Assembly: GCA_017979445.1 (NCBI GenBank)
Contig: CM030710.1
Span: 10,216,248-10,280,247 of the forward strand
Direction of reading: 5' to 3'
Source: Akebia trifoliata
Lineage: Eukaryota > Streptophyta > Magnoliopsida > Ranunculales > Lardizabalaceae
DNA: 64,000 nt
Below, piece after piece: positions 23,555 to 35,996 of this stretch. The notes beneath the pieces were generated by a model that was not told the DNA's origin, searched no databases, and saw only the letters and a list, made by a program, of their open reading frames with translations. The position numbers and the translations under genes were made by a program. Numbering within the stretch: the stretch's first letter is position 1; every line of letters begins with the position of its first letter.

Positions 23555-25100
23555 TTTGAGGACAAAATAGAGCATAAATAAAATCAATTCGTTTAATGCA
23601 TAAAATCTTTCAATGTTCAGTAGGAATGTTGCTCAAGAAGTAAAGTAAGTTTCTCAAGCCCCATACATTAAAGCACTATATAATGCATAATAGAAGCTAT
23701 ATTAAACTCAATAGAATTGAATAGAAGTGCACTAAATAGAAATACTAAAGTACATATGTAGTGGTCTCCCATCCCTTACCGACACTGATAAAGATAACTA
23801 AAAAGCCTATAACATGGTCAGTAGTCACTAATATCGTACATTAGAGTCTGATTATCAATTTACATAGCATAGAAGTGTAACTATCAACTATAGCAGTAAT
23901 GTCACTGATCTCTTATATTAGAGCTTGATTATCGATTTGAATATAGCATAGAAGTGTTACTGTCAACTATAGCAGCACTGTAACTAATCTATTACATTAC
24001 AGCTTGATCAACATTTTTAACATAACTTAGAACACCATTGTAGTAAATAAATCACAGAACACTCATTATATTAACCATAATAATCACAAAACACCATCAT
24101 AGTCACCAATAAAAACATATTGAAACATAAAAAAAAGAGAGATAAAGAAAGAAAGGTAATAGAGGAGAGATTGACAGATTTAAATCTGCCTTTTTTAAAC
24201 AATTTCTCTGCTCCAAACAAGTAGAGAACATATTTTTAAACAATTTCAAGATGTAATACCCCATCACACGCAGTTTTTATCAAGAAATTTGTGTTAATTC
24301 CCTTTCGATTCTGAAAACTTTAGGTTTAAAACATCCATCCAAGTCTAAATCGAATGTTGGTTGAAATTGAAGAAATACAAACCAAATTTATAGCGAAAAT
24401 AGACTCAGAGACCTTAACAAAAACCTAATCAAAGAGTAAAAAAATCAGTGATAGGGAGAGAAGGAAGAGACTAATCTTGGTATTGTTCGTCGATGGAATC
24501 GATTGCTGAAGGAGAACTATTTGCAGCTACAATCGCTAGAGAGAGACCTTCAAATCTTAGATGAGGCTGGGGAGAAGATGATTGTAGGGAGTTTTTTCCG
24601 CTGCAATCGGTAGAGAGAGGGAAATCGGGAAGACGAAGATGACATAAGGGTTTGCAACAACGAACAAACTTAATTCGAAAAAAACGTTGGGGAGAAGATG
24701 AAGGTTGGGAACGCTGCAATTGTTTGAGAGTAATAAAGAGGGAAGGACAAAAAGTGTCAGCGCCATCAGTCGTCTCCTCTCATATTTGAAAATAATATAT
24801 AAAGTTGGCGGGAATTGCGTGCTGAACATTATGAGAAGTGATGGTTGACGTACTTTTATCAAAATTAATTTTATAAATATTTTTTAATCCAAACACATAA
24901 GAAAGTACTAATGAAAAAAAGAATACACTGCCTTTCTTAAATGTTAAATTGAAAATCATTTTCCTTGTGGTCAGGGGGAATTTCAAAATCCAATAAATGG
25001 AGGACTTATGTTGGTGATGGACAATCGATTGTCACGGAAAAATCTGTAATAAGAGTAAAAATTTATTATTTTCCCTGAAATTGAATTCCTTATAATTTTT
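23555..25100. other. upstream region of the broken PMD copy
   Basis: No further gene is supported. A CT-rich stretch at 24470-24780 on the minus strand resembles leader sequence. The overlapping ORFs there do not resemble known proteins. Confidence 0.35.
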
Positions 25101-26249
25101 TAGGGATAATCAAACATACCCTTACGTAAGGGTAAAATTGGGATCGTACGGGAAATTTGACAAAAAACTACTCTCCAAAAAATAAAAATTGGAAAGTACC
25201 AATTTTGGTACTTCTTATAAAGTACTATTTGACTCTAGTGGGAAATTGATCTTTCAAAGTATGGAATGTCCAAGCGATGGAGTAATCATTCATTCTCTCT
25301 GCCTGAGCGAAAAGTACTTAGAGAAGTCAATCCAAACAGACCCTTTGACTATCCGCAAGATGGGTTTTGACAAATAGGCATAGTGACTTCTTCACAAAGA
25401 CAAAATCACCAATGCTATTGCGCGGAGTAATAATTCGAAGGAGTTGCTCATATAAACAACTTCTAACTCCCTGCAAGAGTCAGAAGTAGCCAATGAGTCC
25501 TATCAAACGCCCACTAACTTTATATTAAAAAATAAATAAATTTTCTTTTTTTTTTCTTACACGTTTATGCTTTCTTTTTAGGATAATGATGGTGGTGATT
25601 CCATGTTACTCGCACCACGATACTTTTTCCTTCGATGAGTTGTGATTGGTCAATTTAATTTAATTTTGATTTTGAATTAAATTTTGATTGGGTTTTGTCG
25701 ACCTGAAATTGATGTTCTTCTGTACTTTTAATTTGAATTTTGCATTTGATTTTAAATTTAAATTGTCCACTTAAGATTTCATTTCAATTTGGTTTGGTCG
25801 ATTAAATAATATTTTGAGTTTTGAATTTGTTGAATCAACAATAAAGATAATTCGATGGAATTTGAATTTGAATTTATAGGTAGATTGATTTTTGTTTTCA
25901 ACTTGATTTTGAATTTTATTTCGTTGAGTAATTTTCAATTTAAATTACACGTACGATTTAAGTTGGCTACAAAGTTCGATAACTTAGAATTCTCCCTACT
26001 ACAGGAAAATACAACGCGAATGCCTCTCATGAATTTCAGACCTCTAAAATTTCTCGTTACTACCACCTTTGCATTCAGAATGTGATATCATACTAATGAG
26101 ATCCAAATCGATGAAAATAGTAAAATTTATGAAAAATCATAAAATTCACCGAAGGAAAATGATTTTCCTTCTAACATGACGCCAAAGTTTACACTCTTTG
26201 ACTAATATTTGTTCTTGTTATAAATAAAAGAACTACTATTGGCAATCCA
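25101..26249. other. no recognised feature
   Basis: Runs of TTTGAATT/AATTTGAATT dominate 25640-25960. No coding region is supported. Confidence 0.35.
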
Positions 26250-27096
26250 ACTTTTAGTGTGAAGATTGTGATTGGTTGATGTGGGTAGTGGTTGATGGGT
26301 TAGGATTGTGGGTTGGATAATGAATGCGGTATGGATAGTGGTGTCTGGTCTTTTAATGTATTGGGCATGTGTTTGAGGATGGGTTATAAGTTATTTTGAC
26401 TTTGATGGAGTTTGTTTTTTGATTTTTGAGGGTGGGTTTATTTTAGACTTTAGGTGACATGGGATTGATTTTGGGTTGAGGAGAAGGGGATAAATTACTT
26501 TAGGAAAGAGGTAAAGGTTTTGTGGGCTTGAATGGGCTTAGGGTGTTTGCGGGTTTGGAGGTGGAGTGATGGAAGGTAGATGAAGGGTAGGTATCCCAAA
26601 TCTCACCTATTTTAATTTATTAGTTTTTTTGGATTTTTGAAATCATTTATTTGATCAAAAATGCCGCGTGTTGGCAACTTGGACCTTTTAGGCCCGTTGG
26701 AGAATTTTATCTATTTTTTGAATGCAAGCATACGATTGGTGAAGGTTGGGACAACGTAAGATGAGTCCGGTCCCTTTGATGGGTCCCTTAGACCATTAGG
26801 TGGGTCTTAGGAGCATCGATTCAATTAAAACTGTCATTTTTAACTATTTTGGGCCTTAGAGGCCCGTTGGCCTCTTGTTGAAAAATCGATGTTTTGCATG
26901 GAACGAGGTACATAGGAGTATGCTGATATTTCCCTTTGGGCCCGTTAGACTCTCAAGGGGTCTTAGGGGCCTCAATCTTGACACAAATGTTACATATTAA
27001 TGATTCGGGCCTTCGAGGCCCGTTCTTCAAGTTTATTGGAAAACTACTATTTTTGGGCCCTTTCGAGTAAGGGCCCGTTCAAATTGGGTGTCTACA
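26250..27096 (-). mobile_element. gypsy-type LTR fragment, minus orientation
   Basis: On the minus strand the sequence starting at 27096 is TGTAGACACCC, the usual start of gypsy LTRs. Repeated GGGCC and GGCCCGTT motifs follow (26690-27075), as often seen in such U3 regions. The other end was not located. The left boundary given is approximate. Confidence 0.5.
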
Positions 27097-27154
27097 GGGG
27101 TATAATAGAACCGAACCAATCCGATAACCAAACTAATTCGAAGTATCTATAACA

Positions 27155-27546
27155 ATATATATATATATATATATATATAGGACAACGTTATTACGACACC
27201 TATTACGACTCACATTACGACACACCGTTTTGTCTTATATGGGCAAAAATGTTTGGAATGGGCTGATTTTTTGTGAGGATGATTTCTATAATGAGTGGAT
27301 CATCCTGGCAAAAAATCATCCAATGCCAAAACTTCTAACCCCATCAAAATTGATTTACAAAAATTGGACGGTCTAAAATTTTTCAACTTGTAAATATGGG
27401 GCTAGAGGTTTCATAATGAGCTGATTTTTGGCAAGGATGATCTCCTCACCATAGAAATCATCCTCACAAAAAATCAGCCCATTCCAAACATTTTTTCCCA
27501 TATAAGACAAAACGGTATGTCGCAATGTGAGTCTACGGAACCCAAC

Positions 27547-27582
<36 letters not shown>
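27155..27582. mobile_element. foldback element in (TA)n, no. 1
   Basis: About 370 bp between two (AT)n tracts (27155-27179 and 27549-27582). The arms are inverted: CTTATATGGGCAAAAATGTTTGGAATGGGCTGATTTTTTGTGAGGATGAT (about 27233-27282; landmark AATGGGCTGATTTTTTGTGA) pairs with 27440-27510. No ORF. A non-autonomous inverted-repeat element targeting TA dinucleotides. Confidence 0.8.
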
Positions 27583-27583
<1 letters not shown>

Positions 27584-27585
<2 letters not shown>

Positions 27586-28722
27586 GGGCGGTTCGAGGGC
27601 CGTGTTAGAAACAGAATGAGAAACCCATGTTTCTAGGACGTGTTGGATTAAGGGAAACTGACGGCTAAGAACGGGGGAGACGTCACTTCAAAGAAACGAG
27701 TTTCTTTTAAAACTTTCTATTGAATTCCAATCACCTCCCTCGTTTTTTGTTAAAAAAATAAAAATAAAAAATAAACTCTCATTACAACTCACTGTCTCTC
27801 TCACAAGTCCCCTCTCTTATTCTCTCTGTCTCATACGAATTTCACACGGAAAGTAGACGATTCTCTCTCTCGATCTATCTCAAGATCTCTCTCTCTCTCA
27901 ATCTAGAGTTTGTGATCAAAATGGTTGGTACATGTATATGGCTTGAGAAAACAAAAATAACGATTGTTACTTACAGTTGAATTTTAGAAATAAAATGACC
28001 TTTCTAGTGAGGTTTCGCCATTGCTATTAATATGTCTCAATTCGGAAAGCTATCATACCTTTCTTCATGCAAACAAGACGACTGATTTATTTAGTTATTT
28101 TCTAGTCAATGTTGCCATTAAACCACTGGTTTTCCATCCTTATCTCTTTCAGTTAAAAAAGAGAAGGGAAAAAAAAGAGGTTTCCTTCCATTATAATTTT
28201 ATTCTATTTGAATATGGAATCTTAAAGAATAGGATGATTAATCTGAGTTTTGACTCAACAGATAACTAGTTTGTGCAAACGACAGTGGTGTTTTGAGAAG
28301 AAATCACCAAGTAGGATGATATTTTGTGTAGGTAGCGGGAGCGGATCCTCTGTAGCATACGGTTTCTGTGGCAATCCTGTAATACATTTTAAACGGTTGG
28401 AAGAGCTCGATTCGTCTATGAGAGAGAGAGAAAGAGAATCATCTACTCTCTGTGTGAAATTCGTATGAGACAGAGAGAGAATAAGAGAGGGGACTTGTGA
28501 GAGAGACAGTGAGTTGTAATGACAATTTATTTCCCTTTGTTTTTGAAAAAAAAACAAAAAATGAGGGAGGTGATTGGAATTCAATAGAAAATTTTAAAAG
28601 AAACTCGTTTCTTTTGAAGTGACGTCTCCCCCGTTCTTAGCCGTCGGTTTCCCTTAATCCAACGTCCTAGAAACATGGGTTTCTCATTCTGTTTCTAACA
28701 CGGCCCTCGAACCGCCCCCATA
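27584..28722. mobile_element. long-TIR element in (TA)n, no. 2
   Basis: Starts GGGGCGGTTCGAGGGCCG and ends with the complement at 28701-28719. The arms extend roughly 280 bp (27586-27880 and 28440-28719), covering GAAACGAGTTTCTTTTAAAA, a GTGAGAGAGACAGTGAG tract and GAAATTCGTATGAGACAGAG. The middle, about 550 bp, has no recognisable protein. TA repeats flank both ends. It could be a Pack-type MULE or a large MITE. Confidence 0.8.
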
Positions 28723-28783
28723 TATCCACAGCTGCTGCCACCGTTGCCTCTGATCTCGCCGACAGAGGATGAAAAGCCGACTT

Positions 28784-29230
28784 CATATATATATATATAT
28801 ATATATAGGGTATAGTTCAAGGGCCATATGAGAAAACATATGAGAAAACTTTCGTTTTTCAAAATAAGGGTTAGAGGTTTTGGATTGAGCTGATTTTTGC
28901 AAGGATGGTCATTATGATGAGAAGATCATCCTCACAAAAATCAGCTCAATCAGAAACTTCTAAATCCATCAAAAGTGATTTACAAATTAGTGATAAAAAT
29001 TGGTAAAAAATCGACGGTCCACATTCTAAATCACTTTTAATGGGGTTAGAAGTTTCAGATTGGGCTGATTTTTTTTTTGGATGATCTTCCCATCATAGAG
29101 ATCATCCTCACAAAAAATCAGCTCAATCAAAATTTCTAATCCATATTTTAAAATTTTATTTACCGTCGAAAGTTTTCTCATATGTTTTCTCATATGGCCC
29201 TTGAACCTGACCCATATATATATATATATT
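28784..29230. mobile_element. foldback element in (TA)n, no. 3
   Basis: About 400 bp between (AT)n tracts. Terminal arms read GTTCAAGGGCCATATGAGAA and its complement near 29195-29211. Inner arms share the GATGATC...CAAAAAATCAGCTCAAT motif with element 1, so the two are related. A partial relative lies at 36690-36905. Confidence 0.8.
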
Positions 29231-29239
29231 ATATATATA

Positions 29240-30270
29240 TATTTAAAAATCAAACCCTTTGTTAATTTTGTTCTTCTATTATCTATTTCTCTCTTCTTCA
29301 ACTTCATCTCCTCTATATTTTTTTAACAAAAATTCAAACAAAATGTACACAAATCTCTCTCTCAACTCTCAAGTGGATCAACCCATTTAAAGAAACAAAA
29401 TTTCAAAAAGCTTGATTTATTTTTTTATGAGAACCATTATGTTGTGTTTATTAGATGAAATATACTAGACGAACCTATACTTATAATCATTAATCTACCA
29501 TTTATGGATTACTTTCCTCACTAATCCATCCAAAATACCAAATTTTTATTTGTTATTTTTTTTTTCTAGTCTCATTGAGCTTCCTCTAATATTCAATTTA
29601 TACAGATTTCAGTCATAATTTAATTATAAAATCATTTTCATTTGTAAAATAGGCATTATTTACGATTTGATCCAAAGAGTTCCTCTTTTGAAAGAAAAAA
29701 TACTATTTTTTATATTTTAAAAGTATGACAATTGAGAACCGATCCGAACCAAGGTTGTTTTGGATGGTTTGGTTCTATATGATAATTGGATTGATTCGAT
29801 TCCAAATTTTTAGAACCGATTATGTTTGGTTTTGTTCCAATTTTGCAAAATATCATAACCATGTTCACCCTTAGGGTGACAATAGTTATTGGTCATCTCC
29901 TATTCATATATGATAGGGGTGTCAATGGATAGTCGAAATCCGATTTAATAATATCCGCTCCTGTATAATACGTATATTATGTATTCATGTTACACAACAA
30001 AATTTTTATATATACATATATGACGTTGGATATATATGTTAATCATTTAAACTTCATCTTCGCCAACCAAAAACACAGAATCAACCATAACCACGTCTTC
30101 ATCAAAGTGGTTTCGATGATCGACTGTGCCGTGTCTGACCGACGAACATCAGGTACATATTCTTTCTCTCTTCCTCTTCCTCTCTCTCTTTTGCAGTAAA
30201 ATCCTATTTATTTTTTTTTACTGTACGAACTCCATAACCACTGTCTTATCCGGCTGACAAGCATCCAAGA
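29240..30270. other. no recognised feature
   Basis: AT-rich, no gene supported. Confidence 0.35.
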
Positions 30271-30273
30271 TAT

Positions 30274-30274
<1 letters not shown>

Positions 30275-30320
<46 letters not shown>
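30275..30320. repeat. (CT)n microsatellite
   Basis: More than twenty CT units. It generates a meaningless arginine/glutamate tail on an overlapping ORF. Confidence 0.95.
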
Positions 30321-30322
<2 letters not shown>

Positions 30323-30994
30323 AAGAGTAAAATCCCATTTTATTCGATTTGTGAAGAGTAGAATGGGTGGAAGATTATCATTTGTAGGAAAGCAATGCAA
30401 GAAATTCGATTTTTTTTTTAATACTTCGACTGATTGAAGATAATGGTATTTGGTAGGGTTTTTTATCAGATCATATATTATCTGATATTCGATATCATTT
30501 TCAATTTCGAATTTGAATTTGGTTAGTGATATACAATCGGGTTCGAATTCAAATTGGGATTTTGTTATTTTATTTTTCGGATTCGGATTCGGATATAGCA
30601 ATATCTGGATCGGATATCTATCCGTTGACTACCCGAATATAATGCTGATGGAAACATTTCCCGCTCACTTCTCTTTTATCATTGAAAAAAGACTTGCGTT
30701 CCCTCACCTAACGAAACATATACAGAGCGAATCGTGTTCGATCGAACCCTCGACAGAGCCTTCTTTCGTGAACTCTTTCCCTCCAAAGATTACGGTGGTT
30801 AGTTCTCCATCAACGAAAACCCTCAACGATGGCCAGTTCTCAGACAAAGTTGATAGCAAGTATTAAGAATAGACAGAGAGTCGTCTCTCATTTGCGCCTT
30901 CGACAGAACCCTTCTTGCTCTCTCTTCTGTAAATTTTTTAAGTAAGATTTCTTTTTCTTCTCTAACCATTATTGAACACTTATAAGGTTTTTGT

Positions 30995-31262
30995 GCTTTT
31001 TAGTTATTGGTTTGGGATTTAGCTTGGAATCAGATTCATTATTTTGGGGCTAATGGTATTTCAATCGTGTGTACAATAGTTATAAGGCTTTCTGTTTTTA
31101 AGTTTTTGGCTTGGGGTTTAGCTTGGAATCAGATTCATTGTTTTGGGGCTAATGGTAATACAAACGTGTTTAGAACAGTCATAAGGTTTTGTGTTTTTTA
31201 GTTATTGTTTTGGAGTTTACCTTGAAATCAGATTCCTTCATTGTATTGGGGCTAATGGTAAT
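30995..31262 (+). repeat. tandem repeat, about 118 bp, 2.3 units
   Basis: Units share TTAGCTTGGAATCAGATTCA, TTTTGGGGCTAATGGTA and a TATAAGG...TTTTT junction. It lies in the presumed leader of the intact PMD gene, about 250 bp before its first coding exon. Confidence 0.8.
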
Positions 31263-31496
31263 ACAAACATCTATATTCAAACTACTTAACTAGATTATTC
31301 TCATCTAACACATATATTAGTAGTAAACACAACGTAACAAGCTTCGTATGAAAATGTACTCTGTTTTGTCAATCACCTTTCAATTATTCTTGTCACTCTT
31401 AATTATACATTACTTCTTGAGCAACAGTGTTACTGAACATTGTAAGATTTTTGAATTAAATGAAATTGATTTTATTTTTCCTCTTTTGTGCTCAGA

Positions 31497-33513
31497 ATGG
31501 TTAGACGTAAGGGAAATAAATGTGCAACCCCTCTTGCCGCCGGACCTAGTACCTCTGAACATGAGGAAGAAAACATTCCTGGAGGTCCTGTAGATGCTTC
31601 AATACTGCGCACTTTTAAGACGCACAAGGCGTATTTTATTTGGCAATCGCAAGTAAGTTGTACATTAACTATTCCTACAAATTGATATAATTAGTTATTA
31701 GGCCAATTATTTTTTCTTATGGTCGTCATGTAATCATTTGTAGGAAAGCAATGCGTTGACTATATTTAATCATTCAAAGAAGTTGGATGATTGGGAGGTT
31801 GAAATTGAAAATCTTGCTTTTCAACAAAAAATTCAAGCTTCTGGTCTATTAAATCTTGGTAAGTTCAAATACCAATATTTAAATAAGACATTGTTGACCG
31901 CCTTCATTGAGCGATGGCACCCTGAGACCAATACATTTCATCTCCCATTCGGTGAGATGACGATCACCTTAGATGACGTCGACCAGATATTGGGTATTCC
32001 AATTACTGGTCAGTCAATTTTTGTGAGGCCATTAATTGGCGGAGCGGCTAGAAGTTTAGTTGCCGAGACTTTGGATGTTCAATTGGAAGAGGTGGCAGCT
32101 GAAATGCAACTGAATAGGGGTCATACTTTGTCTATGAATTGGTTAATTCAAAATTTTAAGGGGTACAGTTACACTGCAACCCCACAAGAACTAGACAATG
32201 TTGTTAGAGCATATTTATTATATGTTTTGGGGTGCACAATTTTTGCTGATAAAACTGGGAAGAAGGTATTCTCGAGATACCTTACATTGTTGCGCGACGT
32301 TCAGAACGTCAAAGACTTCGCTTGGGGTACCGCTTTACTGGCGATTTTGTATAGACAACTAGGGTGTGCATCAAGAAAGGATGTGACCCAGATAGCTGGA
32401 TATCTTCCATTGCTACAGGTATGCATAGATTAGATCTTGTTTTGTTATTAATTTGATGCATATATAATAATAAGTCAGTATTTTCATTTGCAGGCATGGA
32501 TATATGAACATTTCCCACAATTCCAAGTGGGATTGAATAACGAATATCATGTTGGTGACCCCCGTATCAAGCGGTGGAAACCAACTTCTGTAGATATTAT
32601 TTCCACTGACGAACTGCAACGTCTACGTGAGACCATAGATGATATGGTCAAGGAAGAGGTAAGTATTTTATCCAATTTTCTATAATATAATGAGCTGGTA
32701 ATTATGTTTAATCTAATTTATATGTTTGGCAGGTGATCTGGGACCCATATAGGGAGGACAAACAATGCAATCCAATTAACCCAGTCACGTTCTACAATGG
32801 CTGTCTGAGGGCGGACAACGTCGTTGAACCTTACCACCCGGTAAGGTGTCTTCGACAGTTTGGTTATGTCCAAACCATCCCTCCCCATCCGATACGACCT
32901 ACCTTCGAGCAAAGGGGTTTGAATGTACTCACTTATCGGGTTGAGTACAAATTTACGGAGGACCATTGGAAGAATTGGTTCAAGCATCTCTTCAAATTTA
33001 AAACTTTAGCATCCAAAGTAATTTCTCCATGGGATGCTGAATCTACTTATCATCAATGGTTCGCCAACATATCTCATACGATCGTCCAGAACCCGGACAA
33101 TCGTATTGGAGTGATACGACGACGACCAACTCAATTTGATAGAGCGTTTGTCCCCGAAGACATCGCTAAACTGGTAATTTCATAGTTCGTAGATTAGATT
33201 TTGCATCTTTGAATCAAACTTGTGCCTTATTATTTACTCATTTTTACAATATTAATTAGTGCATATGTATGTGGGTTAGGTCGAGATGCGAAATACAGCA
33301 TTGAGTCTATTGAAAGAATCCATTTCCTTAGGACCCAACCAAGAACCAGAGAAATTGTTGATGTGCCAGAGGAATGTGTACAAAATTATTCATCCACAAC
33401 AACGGAGTCCATCTCCTCCGTTAGACGATGATGGAGGTCAATCTGCAATGAACGAAAGAGCACGAAAAGGGAAGGGGATTGCACAACCGAGTAGGAAAAC
33501 TAGGAGGAGTTAG
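31497..33513 (+). CDS. plant mobile domain (PMD) protein, five exons, intact
   Basis: Coding exons 31497-31652, 31744-32418, 32494-32658, 32733-33173 and 33280-33513; every intron is GT-AG and phase 0, giving 556 aa. Residues 1-52 are a basic, low-complexity start. The PMD begins near residue 70 (KKLDDWEVEIE), with FHLPFGEMTITLDDV at about 117-131, GIPITGQSIF after it, AWIYEHFPQF starting exon 3 and the signature CLRQFGYVQTIP at about 371-382. The C-terminus is basic (ERARKGKGIAQ, KTRRS). PMD is shared by MAIN/MAIL1 host proteins, linked to transposon silencing, and by many mobile elements. The ATG at 31497 matches the start of the broken copy; CAG just before it suggests a 5'-UTR intron. Being open throughout hints at recent selection or insertion. 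Confidence 0.92.
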
Positions 33514-33737
33514 TTAGATTTCTTCTATTTTGCTTAATTTGTATCTTTTTATATGAATACAATGGATCCTTTATGAGACATGGGATGCACAATTTTATTG
33601 TAATAAGGTGTACATGCGAATCGTAGTGATATAATGCAGTTGTATTTTGTTTTGTGTACCGAATATGAAGATAAATGACGAGTTTCAATTATGATATGTA
33701 TACATTGGTACTAAATTAAACCTTTTAATACTTACAG

Positions 33738-34091
33738 GTAATGTGGAAGAGGATGAGGGCGATTGTGATGTCAATATTAGTCAAAGAAAAATTGAAGGTG
33801 AGTCGCTTTGATTGTTTAATAATCACAATATGATTTAAAAGTATTTTATAAATGTATAACTTTTCTTACGTGGTCCTTGTGATATGGACAGTGAAACGAA
33901 AAATCCGAAAAGTTTGGGCATCACGACGACCCGGGAGTACCTCAGAGAACGACACGTCAATACGAAAGAAAACATCCCAACGACAAAATGTGTCATTCCG
34001 AACACGGGCAGCAACGTTGGGCAGAGTTAAAAAAAATAGACCAAACGACAATAGAGAAGTAATTGAGTTGTCGTCAGGTACACAAATATAA
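33738..34091 (+). CDS. basic exon pair downstream of PMD, unknown
   Basis: Two exon-like segments: 33738 to about 33800 (acidic, NVEEDEGDCDVNISQRKIE, with a CAG acceptor and GTGAGT donor) and about 33892-34091 (basic, VKRKIRKVWASRRPG, RTRAATLGRVKKNRPNDNRE, ending VIELSSGTQI). They could be an alternative C-terminus of the PMD gene or a small separate nuclear protein. No family recognised. Confidence 0.4.
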
Positions 34092-34205
34092 AATTCAATT
34101 TACTATGCCTTGTTGAATTATGAAAGCTGGAATCATTCAAATACTCATTGCTTCATATATTAAAGCAATATAACTATCGTCTTTTAATTATAATATTCTT
34201 GTCAT

Positions 34206-34380
34206 ATTGTGTGTAGATTCAGATGTTTGAGATGCGTATAACTAGCAGACAAAACACAAGATACTAAGGTATTGTTCTGACATCGTACCGTGACTCTATT
34301 GTTATTATATAATCAATGTTAGTGGAGAAGATTGACCCAATGATTTTTCTTAGACTCATATACTCAATCACTCATTGGGT
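34206..34380 (+). repeat. internal duplication of 35820-35996
   Basis: Shares ACAAAACACAAGATACTAAG, GTATTGTTCTGA, TGTTAGTGGAGAAGATT and TACTCAATCACTCATTGG with 35820-35996, same orientation. No coding content. Confidence 0.8.
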
Positions 34381-34810
34381 GGTAGCAACAATGACTTTGT
34401 TGGGAACTTAGATTTCTGATTTTTTCCTGTGTGGGTTTGTGAGAATTTTGGGATTTGGGTTGTATTGAGATCTGTGTTTTGTTGTGATTTATTGAAGATT
34501 ACTTTTGAGTTTTTAGTAGAGGAGAACAAAAGTTGAAGAATACCCATTTCTTAATACTTGCTATCAATTAATTGTATCTTAGCTATTACCTTCTTTTCTT
34601 ACAAACTGTGTGGTTGCTCTAATTTTAGTCATTTGTTCGTGTTTTAACCATTGAAAAGGAGATTTAGTCATTTGACAAATTCGGAGTTCTCATGTGACAT
34701 TAGAGGCACTCCATTTAAATCAAATAAAGATAATTTGTTTCACTCATAGACATAGGTATTATTACTATTCAAAGTGAATTTTGGATCCAATGCTGAAAAT
34801 CATGCGTCTG

Positions 34811-35367
34811 ACATTGAAGAATTTACTTCTGATCTAATGTCAGAAGGTGCCTTCTGACATTGAAGAATTTACTTCTGATCTAATGTCAGAAGGTGCCTTT
34901 TGACATTGTCTATAATGCTTCTGATCTAATGTCAGAAGGCACCTTTTGACATTGTCTATAGTACTTCTGATCTAATGTAAGAAGGTGCCTTCTGACATTA
35001 AAGAATTTACTTCTGATCTGATGTCAGAAGGTGCCTTTTGACATTGTCTATAATGCTTCTGATCTAATGTCAAGAGGCACCTTTTGACATTTTCTATAAT
35101 ACTTCTGATCTAATGTCAAAAGGTGACTTCTGACATTGTCTATAATGCTTCTGATCTAATGTCAAGCGGCACCTTTTGACATTGTCTATAATACTTCTGA
35201 TCTAATGTCAGAAGGTGCCTTCTGACATTGAAGAATTTACTTCTGATCTAATGTCAGAAGGTGTCTTCTGACATTGTCTATAGTACTTCTGATCTAACGT
35301 CAGAAGGTGCCTTCTGACATCTCCCAAAATAGTTCTGATCTAATGTCAACAAGGCACCTTATGTTTG
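34811..35367 (+). repeat. 46-bp palindromic array B (about 12 units)
   Basis: Palindromes start at 34836 and recur every 46 bp without slippage to 35342 (34882, 34928, 34974, 35020, 35066, 35112, 35158, 35204, 35250, 35296). Two spacer types occur, GAAGAATTTACTTCTGATCT and GTCTATAATGCTTCTGATCT. Palindrome centres are mostly GGTGCC or GGCACC. Confidence 0.94.
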
Positions 35368-35405
35368 GAGTGCTGATTCCATCTTATTCACCCTGTTGCT
35401 TGTAG

Positions 35406-35502
35406 ATGAGAATAGGTGGTATAATTTTGATGACAACCAGAGTTCATCCATTAACGAGGAAGACGTCAAGTTTGCTGCTGCTTATGTGTTATTCTACTTA
35501 TG
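35406..35502 (+). pseudogene. captured ubiquitin-specific protease exon
   Basis: Directly after array B, behind a TTGCTTGTAG acceptor, the plus frame reads DENRWYNFDDNQSSSINEED then VKFAAAYVLFYL. This matches the C-terminal end of the UCH domain in plant UBP8/9/10-type deubiquitinases, where the pattern is WYxFDDSxVxP, then SAAYVLFYRR. The catalytic Cys and His boxes are not here, so it is a fragment only. Confidence 0.7.
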
Positions 35503-35603
35503 TGCTTACTTAGTTGTTAAGAAAAGTATTTTTATAATATTATGTATATAGTGATTGATATTTATTATACTAATTGCATCAAATTTCAAATGCTTAATTG
35601 CAG

Positions 35604-35791
35604 TAGATACCACATGTTTTACACTCAAAATGGCATATATTAGACCGATTTGCGGAGAAATTTATCGATGGCGATTGTATGGATTTATGCACATCTCCTC
35701 ACCATCGGTGGGGCCTATAAGAATGCACCTGTAAATACTCAACAGAATTGCTGTACTGTTCGTGAGGAACATTTGTGGATGGTGCTTCATG
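35604..35791 (+). pseudogene. captured nucleobase-ascorbate transporter exon, copy 2
   Basis: Second copy of the exon at 18711-18896, with the same acceptor and donor context. Frame: MAIVWIYAHLLTIGGAYKNA then PVNTQQNCCTVREEH. LLTIGGAY is closer to the NAT family than copy 1. It is two bases longer, with the frame shifted near the 3' end. Confidence 0.75.
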
Positions 35792-35996
35792 GTAAGGCAT
35801 CCGGTCTTTATAAATTTCTTGTCATAGTGTGTGTTGATTCTAATGTTTGAGATAGAGAGAACTAGCTGACAAAACACAAGATACTAAGGTATTGTTCTGA
35901 TATTGCACTATATGTCTATTGTTTTTATAAAATTAATGTTAGTGGAGAAGATTAAAAGAATGATTTTTCTTAGACTCAGATACTCAATCACTCATT

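Noticed and set aside
32718..32987. 89-aa minus-strand ORF
   Set aside because: Shadow of PMD exon 4.
19449..35367. CRISPR-like appearance of the 46-bp palindromic arrays
   Set aside because: Spacers are near identical rather than unique, the context is a plant transposon, and no cas genes exist.
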